Below, piece after piece: positions 8,479-17,073 of a DNA stretch of 64,000 nt. This stretch comes from Rossellomorea vietnamensis (lineage in GTDB: Bacteria > Bacillota > Bacilli > Bacillales > Bacillaceae_B). The stretch is taken from positions 553,911-617,910 of the forward strand of contig NZ_LIXZ01000001.1 in NCBI RefSeq assembly GCF_001305855.1, given 5' to 3'. The position numbers and the translations under genes are program-made. Every line of letters begins with the position of its first letter. Positions within the stretch are counted from its first letter, which is position 1. Below the pieces are notes generated by a model, which was not told where the DNA came from, did no database searches, and saw nothing but the letters and a program-made list of their open reading frames with translations.

Positions 8479-9981
8479 TTAGAATCCGATGAGTGTGGCC
8501 GTGATCACAAAGATGGATGACAGTACAAATAGAATGAGCATGAATTTAATGATGAATTTCGCCCACACACCCCAATCGACCCGTGCCGCTCCGAGTGATC
8601 CCATCAAGGCAGCAGAGGTCGGAACAAGGATATTCGTCAGTCCATCCCCCAATTGGAAAGCAAGTACCGCTACTTGGCGGGTAACGCCGGCGATATCTGA
8701 AAGTGGTGCCATCAAAGGCATCGTGAGCGCTGCTTGACCGGAACCGGAAACAACGAAGAAGTTGAAAGCAGACTGGAATAAATACATACACCAGGCAGAA
8801 ATGGCTTCAGGGAAATCACCGACTACCTGCCCTGCACCATATAATACCGTGTTCAATACAGATGGTGCGTCCGGTGCATCTCCACCAAGGATGATGACGA
8901 TCCCTTTTGCCATCCCCACCACCAATGCGGCAGGCAGAAGATCTTTGGCACCGTCGATGAATCCATTTGCTACATCGTCCCATGTCATCCCGTTTAATTT
9001 AAACAGGACTCCGATGACTCCCGCAACTAAACCAATCGTAAAGAATTGGCTCGCAATCTCAGGAATATAGTAAGCATGCTCCACTACTCCCCAAATGATC
9101 CAGGCAATCCCCACTACTACTGTAAGAATGACGAGTGAGTGGCCCAAAGTGAATGTCGCATTTAAATTTTCCACTTTCCCTTCTTTCCGGAAGTACTCAT
9201 CGGTTTTGTAAGAAAGGCTTCGTTTAGGATCCTTCTTGATCGCATTGGCATATCTCCATGTGTAAATAATTCCGAACAGAGTAAAGACGATCCACATGAC
9301 AATTCGGAAGCCGGCTCCTGATAGAACCGGGACACCTGATACCCCTTGAGCGATTGCTACACCGAATGGATTCATCCACGATGTGGCAAACCCGATCTGA
9401 GTCGCAACATATGTGATCATGATCCCCGTAATGGCATCATAACCGATCGCAATCATGATCGGAACGAGGATCATGGCAAACGCGATGGCCTCTTCCCCCA
9501 TACCAAAGACTGCCCCACCTAATGAGAATAAGAAGAACATGATCGGAATGATAAGAGATTCCTTCCCTTTGGTCCGATCGATCACCTTAAGGATCCCTTC
9601 TTCGATCGCCCTTGTTTTCATGATGATTCCGAAGGCTCCCCCGATAATGAGGATAAATGCCACTACCCCGACTGCGGATCCCCATTTATCCCCCGATACG
9701 AGGCCTTCGAATACATAATTCAGGAAGCCGATCCCCCCGCCTGGTTCGAATAGACTTGTCCCTTCTCTGATGAGATTTCCATCCCCATCTTTCAAATAAC
9801 TAAACGAATCAGGATTTAAAACCGTTTTGGTTTGTTCCTCCCCATCCTGCATGTACGTGATCTCTTCCGTCGCAAATTGCCCCTTAGGTATGACATACGT
9901 TAATATGGCAGCAGCCAGCACGACAAAAAACACAATAACAAACGTATGCGGCACCTTCCATGCTTTTTGTTCTTTCTCCAT
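8479..9981 (-). CDS. yfcC: YfcC-family permease (basic amino acid/peptide antiporter type)
   Basis: 500 residues, about 12 membrane helices, with the long polar loop after helix 1 (about 38-85) and the GMAKGIVIILGG segment typical of the YfcC/ArcD-like (C4-dicarboxylate/basic amino acid) permease superfamily. The start is the ATG of MEKEQ, behind GGGGGG; a start five codons earlier would place the SD inside the gene. It is the first gene after the sigma-54 promoter and is followed by iadA, so import of isoaspartyl dipeptides, or of an amino acid released from them, is a reasonable inference. The substrate is not proven by sequence. Confidence 0.8.
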   Translation of the reverse strand: MEKEQKAWKVPHTFVIVFFVVLAAAILTYVIPKGQFATEEITYMQDGEEQTKTVLNPDSFSYLKDGDGNLIREGTSLFEPGGGIGFLNYVFEGLVSGDKWGSAVGVVAFILIIGGAFGIIMKTRAIEEGILKVIDRTKGKESLIIPIMFFLFSLGGAVFGMGEEAIAFAMILVPIMIAIGYDAITGIMITYVATQIGFATSWMNPFGVAIAQGVSGVPVLSGAGFRIVMWIVFTLFGIIYTWRYANAIKKDPKRSLSYKTDEYFRKEGKVENLNATFTLGHSLVILTVVVGIAWIIWGVVEHAYYIPEIASQFFTIGLVAGVIGVLFKLNGMTWDDVANGFIDGAKDLLPAALVVGMAKGIVIILGGDAPDAPSVLNTVLYGAGQVVGDFPEAISAWCMYLFQSAFNFFVVSGSGQAALTMPLMAPLSDIAGVTRQVAVLAFQLGDGLTNILVPTSAALMGSLGAARVDWGVWAKFIIKFMLILFVLSSIFVITATLIGF

Positions 9982-10027
9982 TTCTATTCCCCCCATAAGA
10001 CATTTTGATGTGCTTCATTTCCTAACT

Positions 10028-10044
10028 TGCAAGTTCCGTGCCAA
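10028..10044 (-). promoter_or_regulatory. sigma-54 (-24/-12) promoter of yfcC-iadA
   Basis: Minus strand: TTGGCACGGAACTTGCA, a near-perfect match to the sigma-54 consensus (TGGCAC, five bases, TTGCA), 46 bases before the yfcC ATG and divergent from a sigma-54 activator gene. Confidence 0.9.
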
Positions 10045-10083
10045 CCTTTAATTATCTGAAAATACAAACTCCATCCCCTTCAT

Positions 10084-10135
10084 TGGTTGATATAGGTTAA
10101 ACTATTAATAACCATTAAACTTTCAATAACCATTA
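10084..10135. promoter_or_regulatory. candidate activator binding sites
   Basis: Two direct copies of AATAACCATTA (10107-10117 and 10125-10135, 18 bases apart) and an inverted GGTTA...TAACC pair (10095-10113) sit about 60-105 bases upstream of the sigma-54 promoter and just before the activator gene. This is the position expected for upstream activating sequences and could also give autoregulation. Confidence 0.5.
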
Positions 10136-10146
10136 GGAGGGACATT

Positions 10147-12207
10147 ATGAAACGCGAATTAATTCTATTAGCCGGAACCAAGCAAACAGAAAGAGCACTT
10201 AAGGAACAGCTGCAATCCGTTTTCGGCGAACTGATTCAAATTACAAGCTATGCCTGTGATGAGGGAATCCCAACGTATTTTACAAATGCATTGATCGTGT
10301 ACTCTTCTTCCCTCATTTCCGACGAAGTACAAGAATATATCGATTTCGATTCCTGCACCATCATGAAAGCCCGTCGAACGGTAAATTACGAATACATAGA
10401 CCGAATATTCGAATTACCTCCGGGAAAGAAGATCCTTTATGTCAATGACTTCATCGAAACGGCTCAGGAAGCCGTCGCTACTTTAAAACGTCTCGGAATT
10501 GATCATGTGGACTATATTCCTTACTCCCCATCCGGAGAAGGAGATACGAGACAAGTTGATACAGCTGTTTCTCCAGGGGAAATGGCAAGCATCCCCTCCT
10601 CCATCCCAAAAAAAATCGATATAGGTGTCAGACTGATCGATTTGAATACGATCATGAAAATCGTCCATCACTTTCAATTATCAGAGAGATTGACCTATGA
10701 CATAACGGATCGTTATACGAGGAAAATCATTGAGCTCAGTCAGAAGCTCGGTGCCATCAACCGACGAGCAAAAACGTTAAACAAATTTTTAAATAAAGTA
10801 GTCGATGGAGTTAATGACGGGATTCTCGCCTTTCAGGAGGATGGGGAAATCACCGTCTTCAATGAAGTGCTTGAAAGAATGATCGGGATCTCCGCCACTC
10901 ACGCAAAGGGGAAGAAATTGAGCAGGGTGTTCAAAAACATCGAGCTCAATCATTTCCTGACCTCAGAGCAGGATGAAGATCTGGAATATTTCACGCTCCG
11001 ACAGCAGAATGTCATGGTGTATCGTTTCCGTTTGGAGGCTGAAGGTGTCATTGTGGCTACTTTCAAAGATATGGAAGAGACCATTGAAATGGAAAAAGTA
11101 CGGAAACGTGAACTTCAGCGAAGGGGATATATCGCTAAGTACACATTCGACAGCATATTAGGAAACAGCCGTCTTATTAACGAAACTAAATTGATTGCAG
11201 AGAAACTTGCAAAAAGCGAGCTTCCGGTTCTGATTTACGGTGAGACAGGGACTGGGAAAGAGCTGTTTTCAAGCGCCATTCACAATGATTCTTCCCGAAA
11301 GAACAGCCCATACCTCGCTGTTAACTGCAGCGCCTTACCAGAAGATTTATTGGAAAGCGAATTATTCGGTTATGAGGAAGGCGCCTTTACAGGTGCTAAA
11401 AAGGGCGGCAAAAAGGGATTATTCGAACAGGCTGATGGAGGCACTCTGTTCCTTGACGAAATTGGGGATATCAGTTTGAAGCTTCAGGCAAGACTCCTAA
11501 GGGTCCTTCAGGAAATGGAAATCAGGAGGATCGGAGGAAACAAGAATATTCCGGTGGATGTGAGGATCATCGCAGCTACAAACAAAGACCTTCAAACCTT
11601 AATAATAGAAGGTACGTTTCGGGAAGACCTTTACCATCGTTTAAAAGTATTATCCTTACAGCTGCCAAGCCTCAGGGAAAGAAGTGAAGATATCCCTCTT
11701 CTTATCGAACACTTCCTCCTGATGGAACATAGTAAAATCACCACTATCGACCGCTCCGTACTAGAATCAATGAAGAAAGCTCCGTGGAGGGGAAATATTC
11801 GGGAACTGAAGAATACACTCCTATATATGATGACCGTCGCCGGGCACAACAGGCTGACACTACAAGAATTACCGAGAAACGATCATAATTTCACTGATAA
11901 AGAGCAAACTAACGGTACCTATTCTCAGGTGGAAGTCACCATGTCTAAATCCCAGGAGTATATCAATATCCTGACTGCATTAGCGGATTTCTTTAAAAAT
12001 GGAAAGAGGGCAAGCAGGGATAAGATTCATTCTACACTCCAACAAGGTCCTACCCCGCTATCCGTTCAACAAATCAGGACAAGATTGAACGAATTACAGG
12101 CTTTAGGATATGTGTGCATCCAAAGAGGGAGAATCGGAACTGAAATAACACCTGCAGGAGTAAATTGGCTAAATGAACAGAGGGAGAATGTTTTAACCAA
12201 TGGATAA
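10147..12207 (+). CDS. sigma-54-dependent transcriptional activator
   Basis: 686 residues. An N-terminal sensory region (about 1-190) is followed by a PAS-like segment (about 215-310: DGVNDGILAFQEDGEITVFN). The AAA+ domain has Walker A GETGTGKE near 365, the sigma-54 contact motif GAFTGA near 412 and Walker B GGTLFLDEIGD. After the AAA+ domain, the C-terminus (about 600-686) looks like a winged helix (LSVQQIRTRLNELQALGYV) instead of the usual short Fis-type helix-turn-helix. Divergent from yfcC-iadA, whose sigma-54 promoter it most likely activates. SD AGGAGGG precedes the ATG. The effector is unknown; an isoaspartyl dipeptide or amino acid would fit. Confidence 0.88.
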   Translation: MKRELILLAGTKQTERALKEQLQSVFGELIQITSYACDEGIPTYFTNALIVYSSSLISDEVQEYIDFDSCTIMKARRTVNYEYIDRIFELPPGKKILYVNDFIETAQEAVATLKRLGIDHVDYIPYSPSGEGDTRQVDTAVSPGEMASIPSSIPKKIDIGVRLIDLNTIMKIVHHFQLSERLTYDITDRYTRKIIELSQKLGAINRRAKTLNKFLNKVVDGVNDGILAFQEDGEITVFNEVLERMIGISATHAKGKKLSRVFKNIELNHFLTSEQDEDLEYFTLRQQNVMVYRFRLEAEGVIVATFKDMEETIEMEKVRKRELQRRGYIAKYTFDSILGNSRLINETKLIAEKLAKSELPVLIYGETGTGKELFSSAIHNDSSRKNSPYLAVNCSALPEDLLESELFGYEEGAFTGAKKGGKKGLFEQADGGTLFLDEIGDISLKLQARLLRVLQEMEIRRIGGNKNIPVDVRIIAATNKDLQTLIIEGTFREDLYHRLKVLSLQLPSLRERSEDIPLLIEHFLLMEHSKITTIDRSVLESMKKAPWRGNIRELKNTLLYMMTVAGHNRLTLQELPRNDHNFTDKEQTNGTYSQVEVTMSKSQEYINILTALADFFKNGKRASRDKIHSTLQQGPTPLSVQQIRTRLNELQALGYVCIQRGRIGTEITPAGVNWLNEQRENVLTNG

Positions 12208-12279
12208 CGGGGTATGTTTACTTTAACCGGTTAGAAATACTAAACATTCTTCACGATACAATAAGTCGAGGTGATTTTC

Positions 12280-12348
12280 ATGGTACGTACGATCTTAATG
12301 GTCATTGGCGCAATTGTTGTTATTGGCTGGATCATCAGCATGCTTTAA
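12280..12348 (+). CDS. 22-residue single-helix membrane peptide
   Basis: ATG with SD GAGGTG eight bases upstream. The product is almost entirely one hydrophobic helix (starts MVRTILMVIGAIVV, ends in a TAA after ISML). It resembles the first half of the roughly 45-residue Lmo0937-type small membrane proteins of Firmicutes, so it may be a truncated or minimal member. It lies between the activator gene and its own good terminator at 12411. Real expression is likely but unproven. Confidence 0.5.
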   Translation: MVRTILMVIGAIVVIGWIISML

Positions 12349-12410
12349 GAAAGACCACATCAGCCAAACATTATTCTTGCAATTATTTGAGTTATATTAT
12401 CGAAAGCGAA

Positions 12411-12456
12411 GGAGCAGAATGGATCTTCCCCCATTCTGCTCCTTATTTTTCTTTTT
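12411..12456 (+). terminator. intrinsic terminator
   Basis: Perfect 12-bp stem GGAGCAGAATGG / CCATTCTGCTCC followed by TTATTTTTC. It terminates the small membrane peptide transcript and any read-through from the activator gene. Confidence 0.85.
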
Positions 12457-12551
12457 GAATGATTCTTCATCCATCTCGGGAATTCGCCAAAGAAGATTAA
12501 AAATTCTTAAAAGGGGTAAACAACAGATATCCCAATGTTGAGGTGATTAAC

Positions 12552-13070
12552 ATGTATAGACATATTCTATTAGCTTACGATGAAACAGATGGAAGTAAAA
12601 AAGCATTAGACGAAGTAACGAAATTAATGAAAAGTTCCATAGACTCAAAACTAACCGTGCTTCATATTTCAGATGAAAAAATAGCGAATGAACCTCGTGA
12701 CAACTTTACACCGACTCACGCAATCGCTGATACGTCTCCTGGTTTCGATAACCAGTACATGGGGAATCTATCGGTTTCTCCTGACAACAAAGTTCGTGAT
12801 GAAGATAGGCATGAAATCCAGACACCTTCTTCCACCCATCCGTATTTAGTAAATGCCAGGGAAAAACTTTCTCCTCATGGAGTGGATGCCAATTTCATTC
12901 ACCTGTCAGGTTCTGAAGCGAAACGCATATGTGAATACGCCAAGGAAATACAGGCCGACCTGGTTGTCGTTGGAAGCAGCGGTAAATCCGGCATGAAGAA
13001 ATGGGTACTCGGAAGTGTCAGCGAAAAAGTCACACAAAACTGTGAATCCAGTGTCCTGGTAGTAAAGTAA
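12552..13070 (+). CDS. universal stress protein (UspA family)
   Basis: 172 residues from the ATG behind GAGGTG. The N-terminal MYRHILLAYDETDGSKKAL strand-helix and the C-terminal GSSGKSGMKKWVLGSVSEKV nucleotide-binding loop (G-x2-G-x9-GS pattern, about 139-155) define the Usp fold. A less conserved, polar insert of about 55 residues (about 45-100) is longer than in standard 140-residue members. Monocistronic between two terminators. The role is general stress adaptation by family; no specific partner is evident. Confidence 0.88.
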   Translation: MYRHILLAYDETDGSKKALDEVTKLMKSSIDSKLTVLHISDEKIANEPRDNFTPTHAIADTSPGFDNQYMGNLSVSPDNKVRDEDRHEIQTPSSTHPYLVNAREKLSPHGVDANFIHLSGSEAKRICEYAKEIQADLVVVGSSGKSGMKKWVLGSVSEKVTQNCESSVLVVK

Positions 13071-13075
13071 GCAAT

Positions 13076-13124
13076 TAACAAAGAGGAGGGACGGACCTTA
13101 ATGGTCCGTCCCTCCTCTTTGTTA
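13076..13124. terminator. bidirectional terminator with GGTCCGTCCCT stem
   Basis: A perfect 22-bp stem with loop TTAAT (arms contain AGGGACGGACC and GGTCCGTCCCT). It separates the convergent usp and XRE genes. The same stem word is used in terminators at 51001 and 51966. Confidence 0.9.
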
Positions 13125-13130
13125 TGTATC

Positions 13131-13583
13131 TTAATCAGCCGTCAATTCGTCCAATCGCTTATGACTGCTTTCCTCATCAAAGCTGCTATAGATCCGGTAG
13201 GCCTCTGCATCGAGTATTCGGTAATGTTTGCTGAACAGATTTTGCTGAAGAATGTATTCGCCCGTCTTTTTGATATCCTTCCACCAAATCTTGCCCCCAA
13301 GTGTTTTTTCCTTCCGATAATCAATGCCTTCCCGGGCGATAGTCTCGATGACCTCAAGGGGTTCTCCACCAAGACTGGTCGTTAATGTTTCACTATCTTT
13401 AAATAATGCACAAATGGCGACGGCTGCGGTCCAGCTGGCCATCACTCTGCCCTTTTCAATCTGTACGAGGGTTTTTTTCGAAAGCCCTATGACAGTAGCC
13501 ATCTTATCCTGCGTATACCCCGCTTCTGTCCGTACCAACCGTAATTTATCCGAGATGATTAATATGATTTCTTCTTTTGTCAT
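13131..13583 (-). CDS. XRE-family transcriptional regulator
   Basis: 150 residues. N-terminal helix-turn-helix (about 8-62: LRLVRTEAGYTQDKMATVIGLSKKTLVQIEKGR), then a C-terminal domain of about 85 residues I do not recognise (DYRKEKTLGGKIWWKDI...). The start is the ATG of MTKEE, behind AGGGTG; an upstream in-frame ATG would read through the operator and promoter. A perfect palindrome overlaps the predicted -10 upstream, so the gene is probably self-repressed. Neighbours give no clue to other targets. Confidence 0.82.
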   Translation of the reverse strand: MTKEEIILIISDKLRLVRTEAGYTQDKMATVIGLSKKTLVQIEKGRVMASWTAAVAICALFKDSETLTTSLGGEPLEVIETIAREGIDYRKEKTLGGKIWWKDIKKTGEYILQQNLFSKHYRILDAEAYRIYSSFDEESSHKRLDELTAD

Positions 13584-13601
13584 CGTTTCACACCCTACTT
13601 G

Positions 13602-13651
13602 TTTATAGTGTAATATTACACCTATCTCATATCTGATTTCAATCCCAATCG
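13602..13651 (-). promoter_or_regulatory. promoter and palindromic operator of XRE gene
   Basis: Perfect 14-bp palindrome GTGTAATATTACAC at 13608-13621. On the minus strand, TTGAAA, 18 bases, TAATAT forms a plausible promoter whose -10 lies inside the palindrome, as expected for a steric autorepressor site. Confidence 0.6.
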
Positions 13652-13779
13652 AATATCTTTTAAGCAACCCATTGAGTTTTGTATACCATTCAATGATTCA
13701 TTATACTTCTACTTAGAATTCATTTAAAAATTTTTTGCAAAGATGCGCTAAAAATTATCGTTTCAAAGGAGGAATCAAG

Positions 13780-15177
13780 GTGAAGAATCCCATCATCGTT
13801 CTGATCAGGGAAGACTTAAGGATTCACGATCACCCCGCTCTCTATGCAGCTTGCCAGGAAGGGCACGTGATCCCCCTTTATATCCTGGATGAGCAAGCCA
13901 GCCTCGGCGCCGCAAAGAAGTGGTGGCTGCACCGGAATATCGAGACCTACCAACACACCCTTCAATCGATTAACGGCCGATTATGGCTGGATAAGGGAAA
14001 GGTTGAAGAAGTCCTTTCCCGATGGGTGAAGAACACAAATGCAAAAGCTGTTTACTGGAACCGGAAATACAACCCTGACATATACCAACGGGATCGTACG
14101 ATGGCCCAGTCCTTATCATCCCAGGGAATCCAGGTCAAAACGTTCGAAGGGACACTTCTTCTGCCCCCTTGGAAAATCAAAAAGGAGGATGGGACTCCAT
14201 ATAAAGTGTACTCGGCTTATTACCGATCACTCAGGAAAGAAGAAATCCCAAAGCCGCTTCCAGCTCTTAAACGGATCGAGGTTCCACAACTTCAAGACGA
14301 TGGGATGGCCCTGAACGAATTAGATCTCCTCCCGTCCATCCCCTGGTTTCACATCATGGAAAGCATATGGGACCCCGGTGAAGAAGCTGCATTCAAAAGG
14401 ATGAGTTCATTCTTTACTAAAAGATTACATGATTATTCAGAAGGCAGAGATTTCCCGGGCAAGGGACAACATTCCACCCTGTCCCCATATTTGGCTCTCG
14501 GGGTCATTTCTGTCAGGAGTATCTATCATACCCTCATTGATATGGAGAGCAAACCGATTGAACCTTTTATTAAACAGCTTATATGGAGAGAATTCTCCTA
14601 TTCAGCCCTTCTCCATTATCCCGAGTCCCCGACACGTCCACTTAATGAAAAATTTGCAGAATTCCATTGGCAAAGTGATGAAGAAGGATGGAAACAATGG
14701 ACAAGAGGACAAACCGGTTATCCCATCGTCGACGCAGGGATGAGGGAGTTGTGGGCAACCGGCTTCATGCATAACCGGGTGCGAATGATTGTGGCATCCT
14801 TCCTCACGAAGCACCTGCTCATCCCATGGCAAAGGGGAGCAGAGTGGTTTCTTGATACGCTGATCGACGCAGACCTTGCCAACAACTCTATGGGGTGGCA
14901 ATGGGTGTCAGGCTCAGGATTTGATGCTGCACCTTACTTCCGGATCTTCAACCCTACCCTTCAAAGTGAAAAGTTTGATAAAGAAGGGACATATATACGG
15001 ATGTGGCTTCCTGAATTAAGTCATCTCCCAAATCGCTATATACACAAGCCTTCAGACGCTCCCGGAGATGTGTTAAAAAGTACTGACATTACCCTTGGAG
15101 TGGATTATCCATATCCCGTCGTTGATCACAAGGCAGCCAGGAAAAGGGCATTGGAGCACTATGAGGAGATAAAATAA
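13780..15177 (+). CDS. phrB: deoxyribodipyrimidine (CPD) photolyase
   Basis: 465 residues from a GTG start placed behind AAAGGAGG (an upstream in-frame ATG lacks a ribosome site). N-terminal Rossmann-type antenna domain begins IIVLIREDLRIHDHPALY. The C-terminal FAD domain contains GRDFPGKGQHSTLSPYLALG, WREF, and the DADLANNSMGWQWVSGSGFDA catalytic region diagnostic of class I CPD photolyases/cryptochromes. The enzyme repairs UV pyrimidine dimers with blue light. Monocistronic with its own terminator. Splitting photolyase from cryptochrome function by eye is uncertain, but bacterial members of this form are usually photolyases. Confidence 0.93.
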   Translation: MKNPIIVLIREDLRIHDHPALYAACQEGHVIPLYILDEQASLGAAKKWWLHRNIETYQHTLQSINGRLWLDKGKVEEVLSRWVKNTNAKAVYWNRKYNPDIYQRDRTMAQSLSSQGIQVKTFEGTLLLPPWKIKKEDGTPYKVYSAYYRSLRKEEIPKPLPALKRIEVPQLQDDGMALNELDLLPSIPWFHIMESIWDPGEEAAFKRMSSFFTKRLHDYSEGRDFPGKGQHSTLSPYLALGVISVRSIYHTLIDMESKPIEPFIKQLIWREFSYSALLHYPESPTRPLNEKFAEFHWQSDEEGWKQWTRGQTGYPIVDAGMRELWATGFMHNRVRMIVASFLTKHLLIPWQRGAEWFLDTLIDADLANNSMGWQWVSGSGFDAAPYFRIFNPTLQSEKFDKEGTYIRMWLPELSHLPNRYIHKPSDAPGDVLKSTDITLGVDYPYPVVDHKAARKRALEHYEEIK

Positions 15178-15184
15178 TGCAAAG

Positions 15185-15221
15185 AAAAGGACCCGATACG
15201 AGCGTACCGGGTCCTTTTTTA
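15185..15221. terminator. terminator between phrB and putP
   Basis: GGACCCG ... CGGGTCC stem with inner TAC/GTA pairing, followed by TTTTTT on the plus strand and AAAAGG-flanked on the other side. Serves the convergent phrB and putP genes. Confidence 0.85.
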
Positions 15222-15223
15222 GA

Positions 15224-16699
15224 TCATTGGTATTCTTTTAGTCGCACCTTAACCGTTTCGAACTCTTCCTGTACTTCTTTGGCAGGAGGATTACCAACAA
15301 AACTGAAGATAAAGATGGCGATGGTCGCGAAGATGAATCCTGGCAGGAGCTCATACACATCGAAGAGTCCTCCAGACAACTGCTTCCATACAATGACCGT
15401 TACCGCACCCGTAATCATACCTGCAAGGGCACCGTTACGTGTCATGCGTTTCCAGAACAAGCTCAAGATCACGACTGGTCCAAAGGCAGCACCGAAACCA
15501 GCCCATGCATAGCTGACTAACTCAAGCACTTTACTATCGCGGTCATATCCTAGGAAAATCGCAAGGATCGCGATGACTACTACCGAAATACGACCAACCA
15601 ATACTTCTTCTTTTTGGCTTGCTTCTTTTCGGAAAATCGCTTTATAGAAATCCTGGGCCAGGGCACTTGATGAAACAAGAAGCTGTGAATCCACTGTGCT
15701 CATGATCGCTGATAGGATGGCCGCAAGTAAGAAACCGGCTACCCAAGGATTGAATAATACTTGTGAGAACATAATGAACACCGTTTCAGAGTTTTCTAAC
15801 GGTGAATCAGCGAAATACGCAATACCGGAGAAACCGATGAAGATCGCTCCAAACAGGGAGACAATCATCCATACCATACCAATCAAGCGTGCTTTAGGAA
15901 TTTCTCTCGTTGATTTGATACCCATAAATCGTACAATGATGTGAGGCTGTCCGAAATAACCCAAGCCCCATGCCAGAAGCGATACAACTGAGACGAATGT
16001 CGCTCCAGTGTAAACATTCAAGTAGGATGGATCGATGTTTGATACGGCATTCACCGTGGCATCCCAGCCGCCAATCTCGGAAATGGCTACAATCGGGATG
16101 ATGATCAAAGCAAGGAACATCAAGATTCCTTGAATGAAGTCTGTCCAGCTGGCTGCAAGGAATCCTCCAAAGAACGTATAAGAGAGGATAACCCCTGCAC
16201 CAACCCATAATGCTAATCGGTAATCCATATTGAATGATTCTTCAAGTAAGATTGCTCCACCCACTAAACTTGATGAAGTATAGAACGTAAAGAAGATCAG
16301 GATGATGATAGCAGAGAACACTCGAAGAATTTTGCTTGAATCGTGAAAACGATTTTCAAAGAAATCCGGTACTGTGATTGAATCATTCGCCACTTCCGTA
16401 TAAACCCGGAATGGCTTTGCAACGAATTGCCAATTCAAGTAAGCACCTACTGATAGACCAATCGCTAACCAGATTGACCCCATCCCACTGGCATAAACGG
16501 CACCTGGCAGACCTAGCATCAACCAACCACTCATGTCGGAAGAGCCTGCACTCAAGGCAGCTACACCGGCAGTTAGTCGCCTGCCTCCAAGCACATAGTC
16601 GGATAAATTACTGGTTAACTTAGCTGCCATGTAACCAATAATACCCATTCCAATTAAATAAATAATAATCGATGTTAACGTTTGAATATTAATATCCAT
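15224..16699 (-). CDS. putP: sodium/proline symporter (PutP/OpuE type)
   Basis: 491 residues with about 13 membrane helices; SSS family. The SDYVLGGRRLTAGVAALSAGSSDMSGWLMLGLPGA stretch (about 32-66) and the AILSAIMSTVDSQLLVSSSALAQD segment (Na+ site region, about 328-352) are typical of proline transporters. Length matches B. subtilis OpuE (492) more than PutP. No proline dehydrogenase gene is nearby, which favours an osmoprotective or scavenging role, though this is inference. The ATG follows AAAGGAG, which overlaps the end of a small upstream ORF; the two are probably coupled. Confidence 0.92.
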   Translation of the reverse strand: MDINIQTLTSIIIYLIGMGIIGYMAAKLTSNLSDYVLGGRRLTAGVAALSAGSSDMSGWLMLGLPGAVYASGMGSIWLAIGLSVGAYLNWQFVAKPFRVYTEVANDSITVPDFFENRFHDSSKILRVFSAIIILIFFTFYTSSSLVGGAILLEESFNMDYRLALWVGAGVILSYTFFGGFLAASWTDFIQGILMFLALIIIPIVAISEIGGWDATVNAVSNIDPSYLNVYTGATFVSVVSLLAWGLGYFGQPHIIVRFMGIKSTREIPKARLIGMVWMIVSLFGAIFIGFSGIAYFADSPLENSETVFIMFSQVLFNPWVAGFLLAAILSAIMSTVDSQLLVSSSALAQDFYKAIFRKEASQKEEVLVGRISVVVIAILAIFLGYDRDSKVLELVSYAWAGFGAAFGPVVILSLFWKRMTRNGALAGMITGAVTVIVWKQLSGGLFDVYELLPGFIFATIAIFIFSFVGNPPAKEVQEEFETVKVRLKEYQ

Positions 16700-16702
16700 A
16701 AT

Positions 16703-16810
16703 CTACTCCTTTGTTTTTTCTGTAAAAAAAGTAATGATTGATAAAATGATCAATGTCGGCATCGGAATTAATAACCATAACCAGGTTCCCAATGTTAATT
16801 CTTCACCCAT
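16703..16810 (-). CDS. 35-residue membrane peptide upstream of putP
   Basis: Begins MGEELTLGTWLWLLIPMP, has one hydrophobic helix (about 9-29) and ends FFTEKTKE. AAGGAGGAGG precedes its ATG, and its stop overlaps the SD of putP, three bases upstream of that ATG. Small companion peptides next to sodium:solute symporters are known in other groups; this could be one that aids assembly or tunes PutP, or a translated leader. I do not recognise the sequence. Confidence 0.7.
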   Translation of the reverse strand: MGEELTLGTWLWLLIPMPTLIILSIITFFTEKTKE

Positions 16811-17073
16811 ATTCAGTACCTCCTCCTTATGCAATTAAGTGTATTTTTTATACACTTTATTTTTAAATGATAAGTTTACGGCTGTTGTAGACACAAGAAT
16901 TATCATACCATAAACCAGAATATTTTAAAGTCATCTGCTCTCAACAGGAATAAATTAATGAATAAATATACGTTAATATTCGATATTTTTGACTTATATC
17001 AAGTATTAGTCAATATTTATTCACAAAAAATTATTTAAATTTATTGAAAAACAGTACTTTTTTCTCACCCTAA

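Noticed and set aside
12495..12525. Possible sigma-B promoter (GGGTAA) before the universal stress gene
   Set aside because: The -10-like GGGTAA is there, but I could not find a GTTT-type -35 at the right distance.
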